A DNA stretch of 64,000 nucleotides from Sipunculus nudus (GCA_026874595.1 CM049307.1:57398870-57462869), one strand, 5' to 3'; numbered from the stretch's first letter, positions 39,419 to 53,133 are shown. Numbers and translations are program-made. The notes: generated from the letters alone by a model not told the origin.

Positions 39419-42400
39419 ATGTCAGAGTTTGTGTGCCTGTATGACTATGAAAAGAGGGCAAAGAGCATCTTAGGTAAAATGGAGGTCGCGTACCTCTGGT
39501 CGGGATCGGATGATGGGATTACTTTGCACGACAATGAAGCAGCATTTAAGAGGTCAGTGAAAACGTGTTCTGTAGGGGAAGAGTTTTTTTAAGTATGAAA
39601 TTTCAATGTTTATTGCTTTTCCAACACACAATCAACAGTATAGATTACTCTTTTCTAATTTCCCCTGGATCTTACTAAACCTCTAGCATTTACGGTTCCA
39701 AAATGTGCACTATCATATTACGTGCCCTCAAACAGAAAACGATATAGGAATGCGATCGGTATAATTTAATTTGCTTCAAGTTAGCTAAACGTCAAGTTAG
39801 CTTAGCTTTTTTTTACATCCGTTATGATGACATCAGGTGGGAACGTTTACATTTATTTTTTATTGAATTTGTGCATGATTTTTTAAAATCCTTATGTAAA
39901 ATCATTATATGATATAAGTTATAGCTTTGATGAAAATACTAAACGGTCATATCTTAAAGTTATACGAGCGCCTGTTTAGAAAGTCGCTTTTGATTATATT
40001 TTTTCCAGAATTCGGCTTCGTCCAAGAATGCCCCATGACGGTGCAGACAGAGACCTGCAAACATCCATATTAGGCCATTCTGTGTCAATGCCGATAGGGG
40101 TCGCTCCGACAGGCTGTCACGGTCTCTTCCACTCAGATGGCGAAACGGCTTCGGCAAAAGGTCAGGTGTTTTTTTTTTTCTTTTTTTAATAATTTTTTAG
40201 TGGAGGTTAATGGCTCTATTGTTTATTGCTAACTTAACTACGCATATGTACATCTGCAGAATTCTATTCCGTTTTCGGACTACGTGACAGGGCAGTACCA
40301 CAGACTTACTCTCATGTTATATCTTGGCGTCAACCAGGCCCGGTGAATAAACGTGACTGAAACTGGTCTATTGTAGTATAAATAAGGTTTCTGTTACAAA
40401 TTTTGACTTTTAAACGTTTGCGTCAAACAAAAGGCTGAACGTGATAGCCGCCAACCTGTCAATAGAAACTGTTCGGGTTGATTATAGCATATTAGGAAAT
40501 ATTTCAGTGAGCTTGGTGGACCATATGATCAAAGGTCCGTCCGGGAGAATATAATTTTCTACAAGATGATTTATTGGTAACTAAAATTGGTACGAAAATT
40601 GTAGGCGATACCCAGCCCTGCCGCACAACAGTTGTGTCACAACGGTTGAATGTCACCACCGTCAATTATAATATATATGTAGATTGGGGCACTTTTTAAG
40701 ACACTAATTTATTCAGATTTTGCAATAATCGATAAAATGTGACCTAAAATGAGATATCTTTACCAAAACTGGCCTTCTTTAATTCTTTTATGTGAAATGA
40801 AATCATAATATTAGTGATCTAATGTGAGAGCTTTCCATTTTCTATGTATTCTGTGCTTTGTCAGGCGGATAGACAAGATGATTCTAATTCTGCTTAAAAT
40901 AGATTCCCAAGTGCGCAAATGACATTTAAATATTTTAGAATCGATTGCAATACATTAATTTATGGGTTTGTTTTAATAACAGCTGCATGCGCTGTGGATT
41001 GTTGCTATATCCTGAGTACAGGCACTACACAATCAGTTGAGGTGGTGCACGCAGCGGCCCCTGGTGGCCTAAAATGGTTTCAAGTTTACATCCATCCAGA
41101 CAGAGATATAACGAGGGACAACGTACGACGGGCGGCGAAGGTGGGGTTCACGGCTCTCGTACTCACGGCAGACGCTCCTATTCCGAGCAAGCGGAGAGGA
41201 ATTTCCCGAAATCCTTTGGTTTTACCTCCCCACCTGACTCAACCAATGTTGACACCGGTGAGTCAGCACGCGGCTAAAGCATTAACTAAAAGTATGTAAT
41301 TATTTTGATGATGAAACAAATGTAAGAGGAATATTACTCAATATTATCTCACAGTCGAGTGGTAAAACTCTCGGCGTTTTCCTGGCAGGGTTCGATCCCT
41401 GGTTTAGCATTAAGACTGGAATGTAGTGGCTCGTCCAGGGCTGGTGGTTTCCCAGACCCTACAGACAAACCAGCGCAACCATTTGAGACATGGAGAGTGC
41501 TTTTTATTAGTTATTATATTTAGTTGTACAATCCATGTAAAATAAATAAAGTTTTCATTTATGAAAACAAATTTTACCTCAGAAAACGGACGATTATAAG
41601 GAAACAAATGCAACTGAATGTAAATACATTGAAGATCTGAATGCCTATCGAAACAACACTGTACTATGGAAATTGAACATTTTTGTGGGTTAATACCAGA
41701 GTTAGCTATCGATGGTGTCTTTATTTTTTGTATCCCATATTTCCATTCCTAAAATACAATGTATCGATTTCCACCAGGTTCAGAATGTACCATTTTTAAG
41801 TCTGAGTAATGAGATGGATCCTGGGGTTACATGGGGCGACATCTCGTGGCTGAAGAAGGAATCAGGACTGCCGGTGGTCATCAAAGGAATCCTGACAGCA
41901 GAGGACGCAGAGCTGGCTATACAGCACGGTGCTGATGCTGTTTATGTGTCAAACCACGGCGGCAGACAGCTGGATACAGTACAGGCCTCGGTATTGGATA
42001 TTTCGGTCTTGCATTCAATAATTTTCTATTTAAATTGAGTATCCACACTGATGTCATAGAGAACCATGCTGATGAATTAAAACCCTCACAAATTTCTTAA
42101 TAGAACAATGATGATTCTTTTGTAATAGTATTGTAAGATTACGAATTATGTTTAGATCGATGCTTTACCGGAAGTAGTTGCTGCCGCTGGAGGACGCGTT
42201 GAGGTGTACTTAGATGGCGGAATCAGGACGGGGACAGATGTACTGAAAGCTTTGGCGCTCGGGGCCAGAGCGGTGTTTGTAGGTCGTCCCGTCGTGTGGG
42301 GACTGGCGTTTAAGGTAACCCAGACCTCTTTATGCATGTACAGTGATGATATGTCGTAATATCAAATGTAAAAACAGTTTTGAAAACAAATATATGATGA

Positions 42401-44771
42401 ATGAATGATAAGATAGACGTTTATAATATGACGGCGCATGCATAGACATAACACTGTGATAAGGGACCTCAGTCGAAGTTCCCATTTTTAATATCATATA
42501 AATAAATTTCGCAGGTTCCTGCTCAGCACAATAAGCCGAATCATCCTGGTTCTTTCTTGTTAAAAAATTCCCTCTGTCTATTTCCTGTTTGTTTATCTAT
42601 GATTCTTTTCCTAATGGTAGACCCTTTCAAATCTGGAACTATCTGGACCAGAGATTAATAATTATTGTTATATATATATGTGTGCATCATCATTGAATCG
42701 TTAGAAATAGTATATAATTGTTCCTGAAATAATTCAAGTTTTATCTTGTTTATCTATTATTGCATTGACATAGAGAGTTTCTTTATTTAAACATTTGAAC
42801 TTTCGATATATCGATTCATGTTTAAATGTTTATAGGCTTAGGTGACATTTATCATAACCCGGATGCCGTTTAAACGTTTATGAAATTGTATATTTATTTA
42901 GATCCTTTTTTTTGGATCGTGCAGTTTTTTTTTCTTATTTGCGTCGTAGGGACAGAAGGGTGTAGAAGATATACTCTTGTTATTGAAGGAAGAACTGAGC
43001 CAGGCCATGGCTGTATCTGGTTGGTATAATTTGCTGTATAACAACGATATATAACTGCCATTACACACGAGTATTGGCAGATATACCCTTGCTCACACAG
43101 CCGTTTATAGGTTAAAGTGCAGTATTTTTGACCTACCCCAAAATGAAATCGCACGTAATTAATTTTCCCCTGAACCAGTTTTGATGTTTTCAAATTTTAT
43201 GTAAATCTTATAAAAATATGTGCATGTTGATGAAATCATCAAGTAAGCTCCATGTGGGAGCTAGTAACATATGGAAAGAACATGAGTGAGGAATCAAGTC
43301 TTAAGCAGGACACCTGCCCTGCACTTTATCCGTTTATATTAATAGAAGGAAGATAACACTGGAAGTAATTCGTGCGCTGTGGACCTCTGTAATTTGTGTA
43401 ACGAGCAGCGATATTGCCAAAAAAGCAGTTTTGTCACTCTTCGTTTTTAGGAAAGACTACTTTTTTATACATGTTTTAGGTGTTGATGCTTTTTTCCATG
43501 TCAAGCCGACATATGCAAGGCTGCTAACACACATATTTCAGAACTTGTTGCTTGACAACGATATATCTGCCGTGCCAATGGTTTTTAATAATGGCCTTTT
43601 ATTTATCAATGCTTTGCTGTTCACTCGACAAATATGTTTGGCAAAGCGGCTGGAAATATGAAACACTGAAGAGTCGTGCTATAAATCGCAACATTACTGC
43701 AAATATTATATGAGTGATGCTTGTTTAGAAGCATTACAGATAACGTTGTACGGAAGTTTCGCAATTCAGCATTGATCCATATATGCCTGTTTTCATAAGA
43801 GGAAAAAACAAAATGATATTTTGTTTCTTGTAACATGTTATACTTTTGATATAAATCCAGGATGGCATTATTGGTCCGCTTGTTGATTTCATGATGCCAT
43901 ATAGAATAGATCCTACATTGCGCTAATTTAGTTCTTTTCTCCATGAGTGTTGTCTTTGCATCTCGTGACAACTTTTTTTTCGATCAGTTTGTCGATCTCC
44001 CACTCTCACATTTCTTTGAAAAAAAAACGTGTTTGTTTACAAATTTGTAAGCTCTTGTTTTACCGCCTTTCTGGTGATATGTTGATACGTTATCGCTTAT
44101 AATAGTGACATGCATGTAACATGTTTGAAGAAACCTCCTCAAATGGAATTTCTTTCTGGGATAAGTACTGTCGAACCCGTTTATTGTCACATCGTCTGTC
44201 TGACTGACTAAAGGTGTTTTTCGCTTTGTCGAACAGCTACAGGTTGCTGTGGTCAAGACCCCAGCGCTGTGCGCTCCTTAAGCATAATTTTGAGACCCAG
44301 CAGACGTGATTCCACCAATCAAGGAAAAAGCCGCGAGAGGCCGCCACCGTTTTACTTGTACCGGTAGCACCCAACCGCCACAAAGGCAGAAGCAGCATGC
44401 ATTCCCTCCATCGATCTCAGCAGCGGAGACCCCGCCATGCAAATCGAGAGCCGAATCCGATCAATGAAACGAAAGATCTTTGAGACGAATGCCATTTTAT
44501 ACTTGCAGTTTCTGCCATTTAGACAACGTTAGCAAGTTTTTTCTTCATAAGCGTCGCATCGTCCATACGGAATAAAATTTGGACAAAAACCGAGCTGTGA
44601 CAATAGGCGGGCGTCAGCTGCGATATATGCTTATTGTGTAACATATTAAAGAAATATAACAACTAGGTTTTATAGATAAAAATAATTTTTTTTCTTCTTT
44701 CAGGGTGTCGGTCAGTCTGCGATATCAATTCAAGTCTACTTTCGAAACCAAAACATATGGCCAAGATGTGA
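39419..44771 (+). CDS. HAO2: 2-hydroxyacid oxidase, HAO2-like, array copy A
   Basis: An FMN-dependent (S)-2-hydroxy-acid oxidase of the glycolate oxidase family: 2-hydroxy acid + O2 gives 2-oxo acid + H2O2. Exons are 39419-39552, 40009-40160, 40983-41257, 41778-41990, 42156-42314, 42950-43019 and 44704-44771, all GT-AG and in frame, 356 aa. It is a TIM barrel. Conserved active-site residues visible are Tyr10, Tyr131 (FQVYIH), Asp159 (TADAP), Arg166/167, Lys223 (VIKGIL), His247 and Arg250 (SNHGGRQLD). The FMN-phosphate motifs YLDGG and [11 protein letters not shown] follow. [20 protein letters not shown] and the C-terminal GCRS read like vertebrate HAO2. The C-terminal AKM fits the variant peroxisome signal PTS1. 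The ATG follows an acceptor at 39394-39395, so a noncoding exon lies upstream. It is complete and looks functional. AATAAA at 44913 is the likely poly(A) signal. Confidence 0.9.
41351..41470 (+). mobile_element. tRNA-derived SINE copy in intron 3 of copy A
   Basis: The tRNA-like head gtcgagtggtaaaactc is followed by the B box ggttcgatccc (41389-41399). The body contains cgtccagggctggtgg, which is shared with the minus-strand copy at 49211-49385. Confidence 0.65.
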
Positions 44772-44912
44772 AGGATTTTGAATTTTGATGATTACAGCAG
44801 GTTATTATTTAAGTGTGTAATTCAAATTATAGCTTATATCATGCCGAAATAAGGACTCGTGTATAGGGGTCATATAAAAGGTAATGAATGTTAAGATATT
44901 TTGACATGTTGA

Positions 44913-44918
44913 AATAAA
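44913..44918 (+). terminator. Candidate poly(A) signal of oxidase copy A
   Basis: AATAAA 142 bp after the stop, followed by a TG-rich stretch. Confidence 0.5.
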
Positions 44919-47549
44919 TGTATGTATTCACAGACATGCATGTTGTGTGTGCATGCTATTAATAAAAACTCATATTTCTGAAAAAAAAAAATGTTTGTAT
45001 CCGATTCAATGATGTAATACGGGAAAAAAAGAATTAGTAATTTGCGAAGCTCTCGCAGATATAATGAACGCTTTAACCTGTTCACACTTGATGTTCTAGT
45101 GAGTAAAGTGACTCCTCACTGCGCACATACAAATACGATCAATATGTTCAGTTAGGCTCAGAGGTTATATGGGCGTACAACAAGCGGGCATGAAACATCT
45201 GATGTGATCACGGTGTGACCATACTGTTTCTTAGTCTGTAAACAGAGACACCAGAGAATTTAAAGTATTCATATGAGCAACATGAACATACATTATGATT
45301 AGAACTCCCTCGTGTATGCTGAGTGACGTAATTTTCAGATTCCAAAGTTCAAGGTTTTGCCGAGTAGTACCAACGCACATTGCAGGTGTCTCTCAGGTAA
45401 TTTCTTTGTGTGTATGTGTGTGTGTTAGAGAGAAAGAGAGGGAAGGGGGGGGGGAGGGGATAGGGGCAACGAGATGTGGGTGTGGGTGTGCAAAATTAAG
45501 CAATCGCTGTTTTATTTTTATATTAATACATAACAAGTACACGTTCAATTTGCGGATGGTGAATCAAACATAAGGTTCTTAGTAAGGTTAGTTCTATCAT
45601 AATAAGTATAAAAGTTTAAATATATTTTATGTCATAGTCTCTAGAACATCCACCAGGGTTCAACTGGCATAGAAAATGAACTGCTCATATCCATTGTTTT
45701 CGTGTTTATGAAAATTACTGAATGTTGACCTTTGATTTCTTGTGCTGACCTCTAGCTGATGACAAAGGTATCACAGAGTTTAGCACACAATCAACTCCGC
45801 CAAGGAGTCGGTTTCTGCGTATGTTCCTTACTGTATCCGACTGGTTTTGGCATTAAAAATGGACAAGAGGGACATGGATGAGGAAAACCCCCATTACATT
45901 TAGTACGATTCCGGATAGGATTGTTTTGCCTTTGCATTTAAAGGACTGTCATTCAATTAGTTCACTGACTGAACAATCAAGCTATCCTTTTGTTAATTTA
46001 TTTATATCTTTAACCACATTAACTTTGACAAGCGCCTGTTGAATCATTATTAAATCATTGGATTTAGCTAAATAAAATGAAATTGATCATTGCATAACTG
46101 GTGAAGAAATTTCAACTTCGTAATCCCAAGCGAGCTGCACATGCAGGCGCCACAGTTATCACTGCGTCATCCTCTAGACCACTCGCGTACATGTTATTTC
46201 GACCTAATAATAACACGGAACAAGCTTAATTCTAGGAAAACCAGCATAACCAATTAAGTTTTTACTTCGGACACTTTATGTAATTTAGCAGTAACAGTCT
46301 TGTCTCCTTTTTTTTATCTCAGAACTCAAATGTTTTCACTTTAAACACTAACATCGAAACGTTAGGAAGATAGAATAGTCAACCTTTAGTCAAACTTTCT
46401 GATATCTGGAATCAGTCTGCACAGTGGCCTTGCAGGGAATCTTTTTTTTTCTTAATATAGAATTGTCCGTGTCTCGGTTTCACTGTGTCAGGCCACAACA
46501 AGTCTAAACTAGACTACTTGAAACTGCCAGAAGAGAGTCATGGATTCTACACCTGTCTATACACCTTATAGATAAGAAGAAAATCGATATTGAAAATCTG
46601 GAAAATTTGCACTTAATGACCTCTGTGACCTTGAAAAATAGGTCAAGTTCACTGAAACTGGGTCAAATTAATTTACCAACGGTGAGATACATTCTCGGAA
46701 AATATGAATGAAATCGGTTGAAAAAAGGGGCAGAATTATAATTATAATAATAATAATAAGAAGAAGATAAATAATGCCGAAACATTTATTTCCACCTATT
46801 AATAGGAAAAGATTATTTGCAACACTAGCGATATATCCTTAATTCTTACATGTTGCTTGCAACACGTTGGTTTAAGCCTAAACGAATAAAGCGGAAGTGA
46901 ACAGCATAGAAATCAGCCTTGATTTGATAGAAAAATACGAATATAAAGTTTGTTAGCGATAAGACCCGCACCGCCCGAGAAGATGCTTGAATAAAGCTCT
47001 TTGGTAAATAATGAGCAAACTGCCAGTGGCAGTTATGTATCCATGCCTTAACTACCCCTCGGTCTGAATGAGCTTTATTATAGTTTACAGAATAATACAG
47101 TGGCAATAATGAATATATTAGTAATAGTACTTTTCATGCAATAGTTTATTATTACAAACCCTTATTATATGTGTTTGTTCAATAGTAATATTAGTACCAA
47201 CAAACCTTGAAATAGAAATATAGTATCAGAACATTCTATGGACATCCTCACTTTTTATGTCGGCATTTTACCTGTTAATAAAACTCATATGAAACTTTGT
47301 CAAGTAAATGAGTGTTCTGGAACTCTAAACATTTTCAAATTCTGGAGTGTCCACTCTATAATGCTGGTGGTTATGTTATATCTTTGTTTACCTGCACGTC
47401 AACAGTTTTATTTCTGCCTAGTTGTTATTGAATAATTAAAAAGCTATCCTTTTTTATCCTTTTATCCTTTGTATAACCTTTTTTGTATATAAAGTTTAAA
47501 GTTCCCTGTTACACATTATGTAGTGCTGTTAATGTTATGCATTAAATTG

Positions 47550-47551
<2 letters not shown>

Positions 47552-47597
<46 letters not shown>
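47552..47597. repeat. (TA)n microsatellite at the copy B start exon
   Basis: About 22 TA units end 20 bp before the presumed splice acceptor (AG at 47616-47617) of the exon holding the copy B start codon. The usual pyrimidine tract is poor there. Confidence 0.85.
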
Positions 47598-47599
<2 letters not shown>

Positions 47600-47622
47600 A
47601 TAGCTTCATTTAAGCAGGAAAT

Positions 47623-50600
47623 ATGGAGGAGTTGGTTTGCGTGTCAGACTATGAGAAGAGGGCCGCGGTCCTTGTTGGAAAAATGGAGGCGGCATACCTC
47701 TGGTCAGGTTCGGAAGATGAGGTTACCTTGCGTGACAATGAAGCAGCATTTAAGAGGTAAATATACATATTAAAAACTTAATGAACAATCTGACTATAAG
47801 GGTCTTAATTAGGTTTTCCTTTATAATTTAAGACTTGTTACTTCCAGAAGAGTGCTCACGGTGTCCTAAATTAAGGTTTCCCAGAGATCTTACCGTAAAA
47901 ATTCTGGAGGTCAGACTGGAAGAATCAATCCCTTACGCTTTAGGAACGTGCACTGTTAACAAGCGGACACACGAATGGAGTGCGATTTGTAAAAGAAAGG
48001 TGTACGGCAAGGACCCATTATTGTTCCTACGCATGACTGAATTTTTTTAAAGTTATAAATGACAGCCCCATGTTTGGTAACTTCAGATAAGTCTTTACCT
48101 GTGTCTTGTGCGCGTGAAGGAAATATTGTAAAAGGGGTCCAATCACCTATAAAACATGTTTGAACAAACACAAAAAAATAGCTTCTTCCCTTTAAAATAA
48201 ATATGTGCCTGCTAAAATATTGCCTTGATACAGTTTGCTTACTCTTGTGAGTGTTAAAAACAGTGGACTGGGCGCGACCACAGGTGTCAACATAAACACA
48301 GCGCGTGGGGTTGTGTGCATCGAGTAGCCACAACACATGTCAATTAAGAGATGCCCTGACTGACCTGCCCCCTCCCCCCCCCCCCCCAATGTAACACACG
48401 TTCCACTGGTTGTAATATCCCGTATTGCTGTTTACGATCGGTCCTCCGGTCACGCAGCCTTGTTATGGTACACAGACACACGTGGCTCGGTTTACCAGCA
48501 TGCAGAGTCATCACAAGGTGTTAAAAAGCCTTATGCGAGGATGGGATGTGCTGGGATGGTTTTGCTGGGGAAACTTTTGTATAAAGCAAACCTGAAGTGA
48601 TAATGTGAAAGAATAGGCATAATATTTCTCCTGATTATGTCCCTTTAAGGCATAAATTCAGTTAAAGATAGCAGTGTTTAGCACACTGATGAATGCCCCC
48701 TTCCCGCTCTTTATAACATACAGGTATACAATGTGTAATCACTGCCAGGTTATATTCATTACACATTCAGACTTTAAAATGCTTAACTTCCTTTTCTTCC
48801 CTAAACACTCCTAATGCTGTAAGTCCTAAAATCTAGAATAAGTATGGCCAATTTAAGGTGTCCTATTTATCTAACCAAACCTCCTTATCAGCATGCCGAA
48901 TTCGCCTTAGGCCACATTACAGAAGTGTACTATTATCAGGAATATTTTAAGAATGGTGGAGGGAGAGCGATCGGTACATCTCAGCTATACTCGAAGTCAG
49001 GTTAGTTTTATATGATATCTTCTATGGGGCCTAAAGGAACTTTATAAATGTCACATTTTTCAACATCTTAGTTTCCACGCAAACGTAAACCTTTTTCGTG
49101 ACAACAATGTATTGTTTTGATGAAAAAACCGTCATCTTTTTTTTAAATTTTATTTATTTTATATTGAATTGTACAGCTAGTTATAATAAATGATGCTAAG
49201 CACTATCATTAGGCTCGGATGGTGGCGTTTATTAGTCTGAAGGGTTGGTGGAAATCTGATGACCCGGAGAAACCCACCGGCCCTGGACGGTCCACTTATA
49301 ACCCACTCTCATAGCCACGCCGGGGATCGAACCCAGGTCACCAGCGGAGAGAGACGAGCGTTTTACCACTCCACTGCACCTGTTTAAGTTCTAATCCATA
49401 TAAAAGTGTTTATGTGTTTGATATCGCTTAATGATATTTTTTTTCCAGAATCCGACTTCGTCCCAGAATGCTTCGTGAGGTATCCAACATAGACCTAGGG
49501 ACGTCTATATTAGGTTACCCGGTATCCATGCCAATAGAAATTGCCCCAACAGGTGTTCACGGCCTCTTTAACCCAGACGGAGAAACAGGGACGGCAAAAG
49601 GTCAGATTCTTTAATTAAAAAATTATAAAAAATGCTAAAACATGCCAAATTATGTTAGGAATATAGCTTCGTCTGTTTGTAAGTCAGTATTTGAAATCCC
49701 GACTACATTCTTTAACAATGATAAAAAAGCAATAATTCAATTCTTTCTTCTTTTTTATGCAACAGCGGCAGCCAATGTTGGTTCCTGCTATATCATGAGT
49801 ACGGGCGCTACACAATCAGTTGAGGCGGTACATACAGCGGCCCCTGCTGGTCTAAACTGGTTTCAAGTTTACATCCACGCAAACAGGGAAATAACGAGGG
49901 TCAACGTTCGGCGGGCGGCGAAGGCGGGGTTCACGGCACTCGTACTTACTGCCGACGCTCCATTTCAAAACAAGCGGAGAGGAATTTCCCGAAATCCTTT
50001 AGTATTACCTCCCCACCTGACTCAGCCAATGACAACACCGGTAAAACAGCAAAAACGCACGCACCAAAACAAAAATAAAACCATACGATGACTGAACATT
50101 TCCAATAAGATAGAGCAATATAGACAAAACTACCACGGCACAAGTCAATTTGTTTAGAGATGTATCTGTATTATATATAATAATAGCTGCATTTAATTTC
50201 CAACTAACCTGTTTTCGCCTTCATTAATTTTAATTCAAATAACTTGCGCAAACTGAATATTATCATCCATATTTATTCTAGTTTAACCTGGTTTTGAACA
50301 TTTTATATACTTAATTACATGAATTAGTGTGTGTTAGTCATGTATATTCCATAACATTTTCAGAATCAGGCAACTATACCATTTTTAAGCATGGGCAAGA
50401 TTTTTGATACGCAAGTGACATGGGTCGACATCTGGTGGTTGAAAAAGGAATCAGGACTGCCTGTTGTAGTAAAAGGAATCCTGACAGCAGAGGACACAGA
50501 ACTGGCTATACAGCACGGCGCTGATGCTGTTTATGTATCAAACCATGGCGGCAGACAGCTGGATACAGTACAGGCTTCGGTATGTGACATTGTTTTGAAA

Positions 50601-52954
50601 TGTTTTCGTCTGCTAATGTTATTTCAATGTAGTTATGAAATAAACCGCTAGATGGCAGCAGTGAGGGCAAATGCCAAACGAGCAACTGCATCCGATTGAG
50701 TGCGGCCGTCAACAACTTGAAACAAGCATTGACATGTTTTCACCGTGGCAATATAAAGATTCTGTAATTTTAACAAAGTATCTGAACTTAAGAAAATAAT
50801 TGATTCGAATTTGAGATCTTGCGCTATCGCTATTGTATACAGAAAATGCAAAAGCCAGGTGTTCAGCTCTCTGTTTAACTTTTTTTTCTTATCATAGTTT
50901 AACATTTTACATTTGAATGAATAGTTAGTAGGGGAACAGTAGAAGCATCTTCTCATGTGGCCTCTCTCGATCCCGATTATCGCGACCACAGACTGGGAAA
51001 ATAAGGGTGGTAATGAGATTGTTAGATCAGTACTTGACAACATGTGGAGTTTGTCTATGAAGGTCAATTCTAATCCAAAGATAAATACTATTAAGTCGAA
51101 ATCGTGATTTGCTTGCATAATTAGGACCACACATTAAATTGTATTTATAAAGTAATCTATTAATATTTTAGACAGATCTATAGATTTTATTCTAACCAGT
51201 TTATATACATTGCTTGCTCGCTCCTGGCTTAGCCTCCAACTTCATCACTAGCTCACATTTTAACATTTTCATACACTAGCGTAACATATGAGTCAAACTG
51301 GGGCATTATGACTCCACATTGTTGGGTCTCAGGAAATAACGATGATTACAGACTTCTTTTTTAGTACTCATGTAAAAAATACAACTTATTTCATCTGCCT
51401 ATTACTAACTGGATTTGAATATTTGATTTTTATAAACGTGTCTAATATACTTCGTCTTCTCTAGCTTAATTATAAAAAATCAAATGTCGAAAAATAAAAA
51501 CTCAATTTTCTCAGCACACTTACTGCTTTATTTTACACATGTAGTTTGACGAAGAATATGAATTATACTTAGATCGACGCTTTGGCTGAAGTAGTCGCTG
51601 CCGCTAGAGCGCGCGTTGAGGTGTACTTGGATGGCGGGGTCAGGACGGGGACAGATGTACTGAAAGCTTTGGCGCTCGGAGCTAGAGCTGTATTTGTAGG
51701 ACGACCCGTCGTGTGGGGACTGGTGTGTAAGGTAACCATGGGAATCTATACAAAACCACCGACGATGCTGTGGTTTTAATGATACGTTTGCCTGATAACA
51801 TTCGTAAACTTGGAAAGTTAATGGGTTTACAGTGAAATGATTGCGGTGGCTTAGTGGTATAGAGATTATCTCATTGAAAGCACACCATCATAGTCTAGAG
51901 GAAAGATATCCTAAACTTACCTTACTTTTCTTTTTAGAATTTTTTATTTGGAACACTTTTCTTGTATTGGCGTCCCTTTTCTGCACTGATGGAGTTTATC
52001 AGAGGGTTTTTAAGAAACTGTATTTACTGCATCCACTGTTTGATTATATCCTTGGCACTGGATTCCCTTTATGTTCTTATGGCAAAAAACATTCACGAGA
52101 AGGTTCTATAAATATCCAAAACCCTAGGATGCCAAATAGAGAAGGAATGGTGGTCATAACCCTTAAAGAACGCCTTAGGCACCTTCAAGGTTCTTTCAGT
52201 AGCTGGATTGAATATATAAATTTAAGTGAAAGATTAGTCAGGAACGTTTTTCTATACAAGTAACTGAACGTTTATCGGCATCGACTATGGACCATTAATT
52301 TTCATCAGGACAACGGACTGATTTGTCATGGATTTTTTTAATTTTAGCCAGACTGAACTATGATTATATATTGAAACATTTTTTACTTTCCATAAATCGA
52401 TTGATGTTAAGGCACATGGAGAAATGGACCATCGCCATGAATGGCGGTTTAAGTTTATGCGGTTCGGTACTTCTCAATACCCTATAACATCCAAACCTCG
52501 AACACCGGTTTCATTTCTCTGTTTTTTTCCCCTGTAGGGCCAGCAAGGTGTTGAAGACATTCTCCTGCTATTAAAGGAAGAATTGCGCCAAGCCATGGCT
52601 TTATCCGGTTGGTATTAGTAACTTTAGATGTAATTTTTAATGACACACGAATCGACATAAATATGTTTACTATCACATGTATATATAGATAAAGACAGGC
52701 AGAGATTAAATACAGGACGTTATAATATTATGTGTGTAACAGTCCTCTGTCAAGAGCGTCTATTGATAACACGTGGAAGACTCAGTGATGCAAAATAATG
52801 GAATAATATTACCCCATCATGAAATCATGCCAACGCATTGTACAGTACGGCCACGTAACATATAACACATTTTAATCGTTGTCATGCCGGTCACATGCCT
52901 ATTTACACACACACACACTCTCTCTCGCTCACACACATATAAATATATACACAT

Positions 52955-53002
<48 letters not shown>

Positions 53003-53133
53003 ATTTCTAACAGTGTGTCAATTTGTTGATTCATCTGGTAAAATATTATTTATTTATTCATACAGGGTGTCGTTCATTAGGAGATATCAACTCAAGCCTG
53101 ATAATGAAACCCACCACCATGGCCAAGATTTGA
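47623..53133 (+). CDS. HAO2: 2-hydroxyacid oxidase, HAO2-like, array copy B
   Basis: Same enzyme class as copy A. Exons are 47623-47756, 49449-49600, 49766-50040, 50364-50579, 51573-51731, 52538-52607 and 53066-53133, all GT-AG, 357 aa. Six of seven exon lengths equal those of copy A; exon 4 is one codon longer. The catalytic Tyr (FQVYIH), Asp (TADAP), Lys (VVKGIL) and His/Arg (SNHGGRQLD) are all kept. One oddity is the FMN-contacting loop near residue 75, which reads MPIEIAPTG, with Glu where A and C have Gly. The C-terminal AKI is a weaker-looking PTS1 than AKM, although human HAO1 ends in SKI. Similarity to A extends into intron edges, such as the sequence before exon 5 and after exon 6, so the duplication is fairly recent. 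ATTAAA at 53311 is a candidate poly(A) signal. Confidence 0.88.
49211..49385 (-). mobile_element. tRNA-derived SINE copy in intron 1 of copy B
   Basis: Read on the minus strand: a head with gcagtggagtggtaaaacgc (A-box region), then the B box ggttcgatcccc. The body has gtccagggccggtggg and tttctccggg, a type of conserved core seen in invertebrate SINEs. Its body matches the plus-strand copy at 41351-41470. Confidence 0.75.
51841..51905 (+). repeat. Possible SINE head fragment (A box only)
   Basis: ggtggcttagtggtatagag matches a tRNA A-box context, but no B box follows. It lies in intron 5 of copy B. The 140-residue open frame starting here has no recognisable domain. Confidence 0.3.
52959..52999. 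repeat. (TA)n microsatellite in the last intron of copy B
   Basis: About 20 TA units, preceded by CA/CT-rich sequence. Confidence 0.9.

Larger units (their letters stand above)
44772..47622. other. Spacer between oxidase copies A and B
   Basis: After the copy A 3' UTR I see no exon. It contains a purine-rich G-run (about 45427-45470) and a repeat fragment around 46600-46740. That fragment has TGACCT and AGGTCA half-sites in everted order (46626-46645) and an (ATA)n tail. The (TA)n run before copy B also lies here. Confidence 0.5.

Noticed and set aside
49324..49333. Possible functional tRNA gene at the SINE head
   Set aside because: The B box is good, but the head lacks a paired acceptor stem and is followed by a SINE body.
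51841..52263. 140-codon open frame in intron 5 of copy B
   Set aside because: It starts on a tRNA A-box-like sequence and shows no recognisable domain. Most likely chance within intron and repeat DNA.
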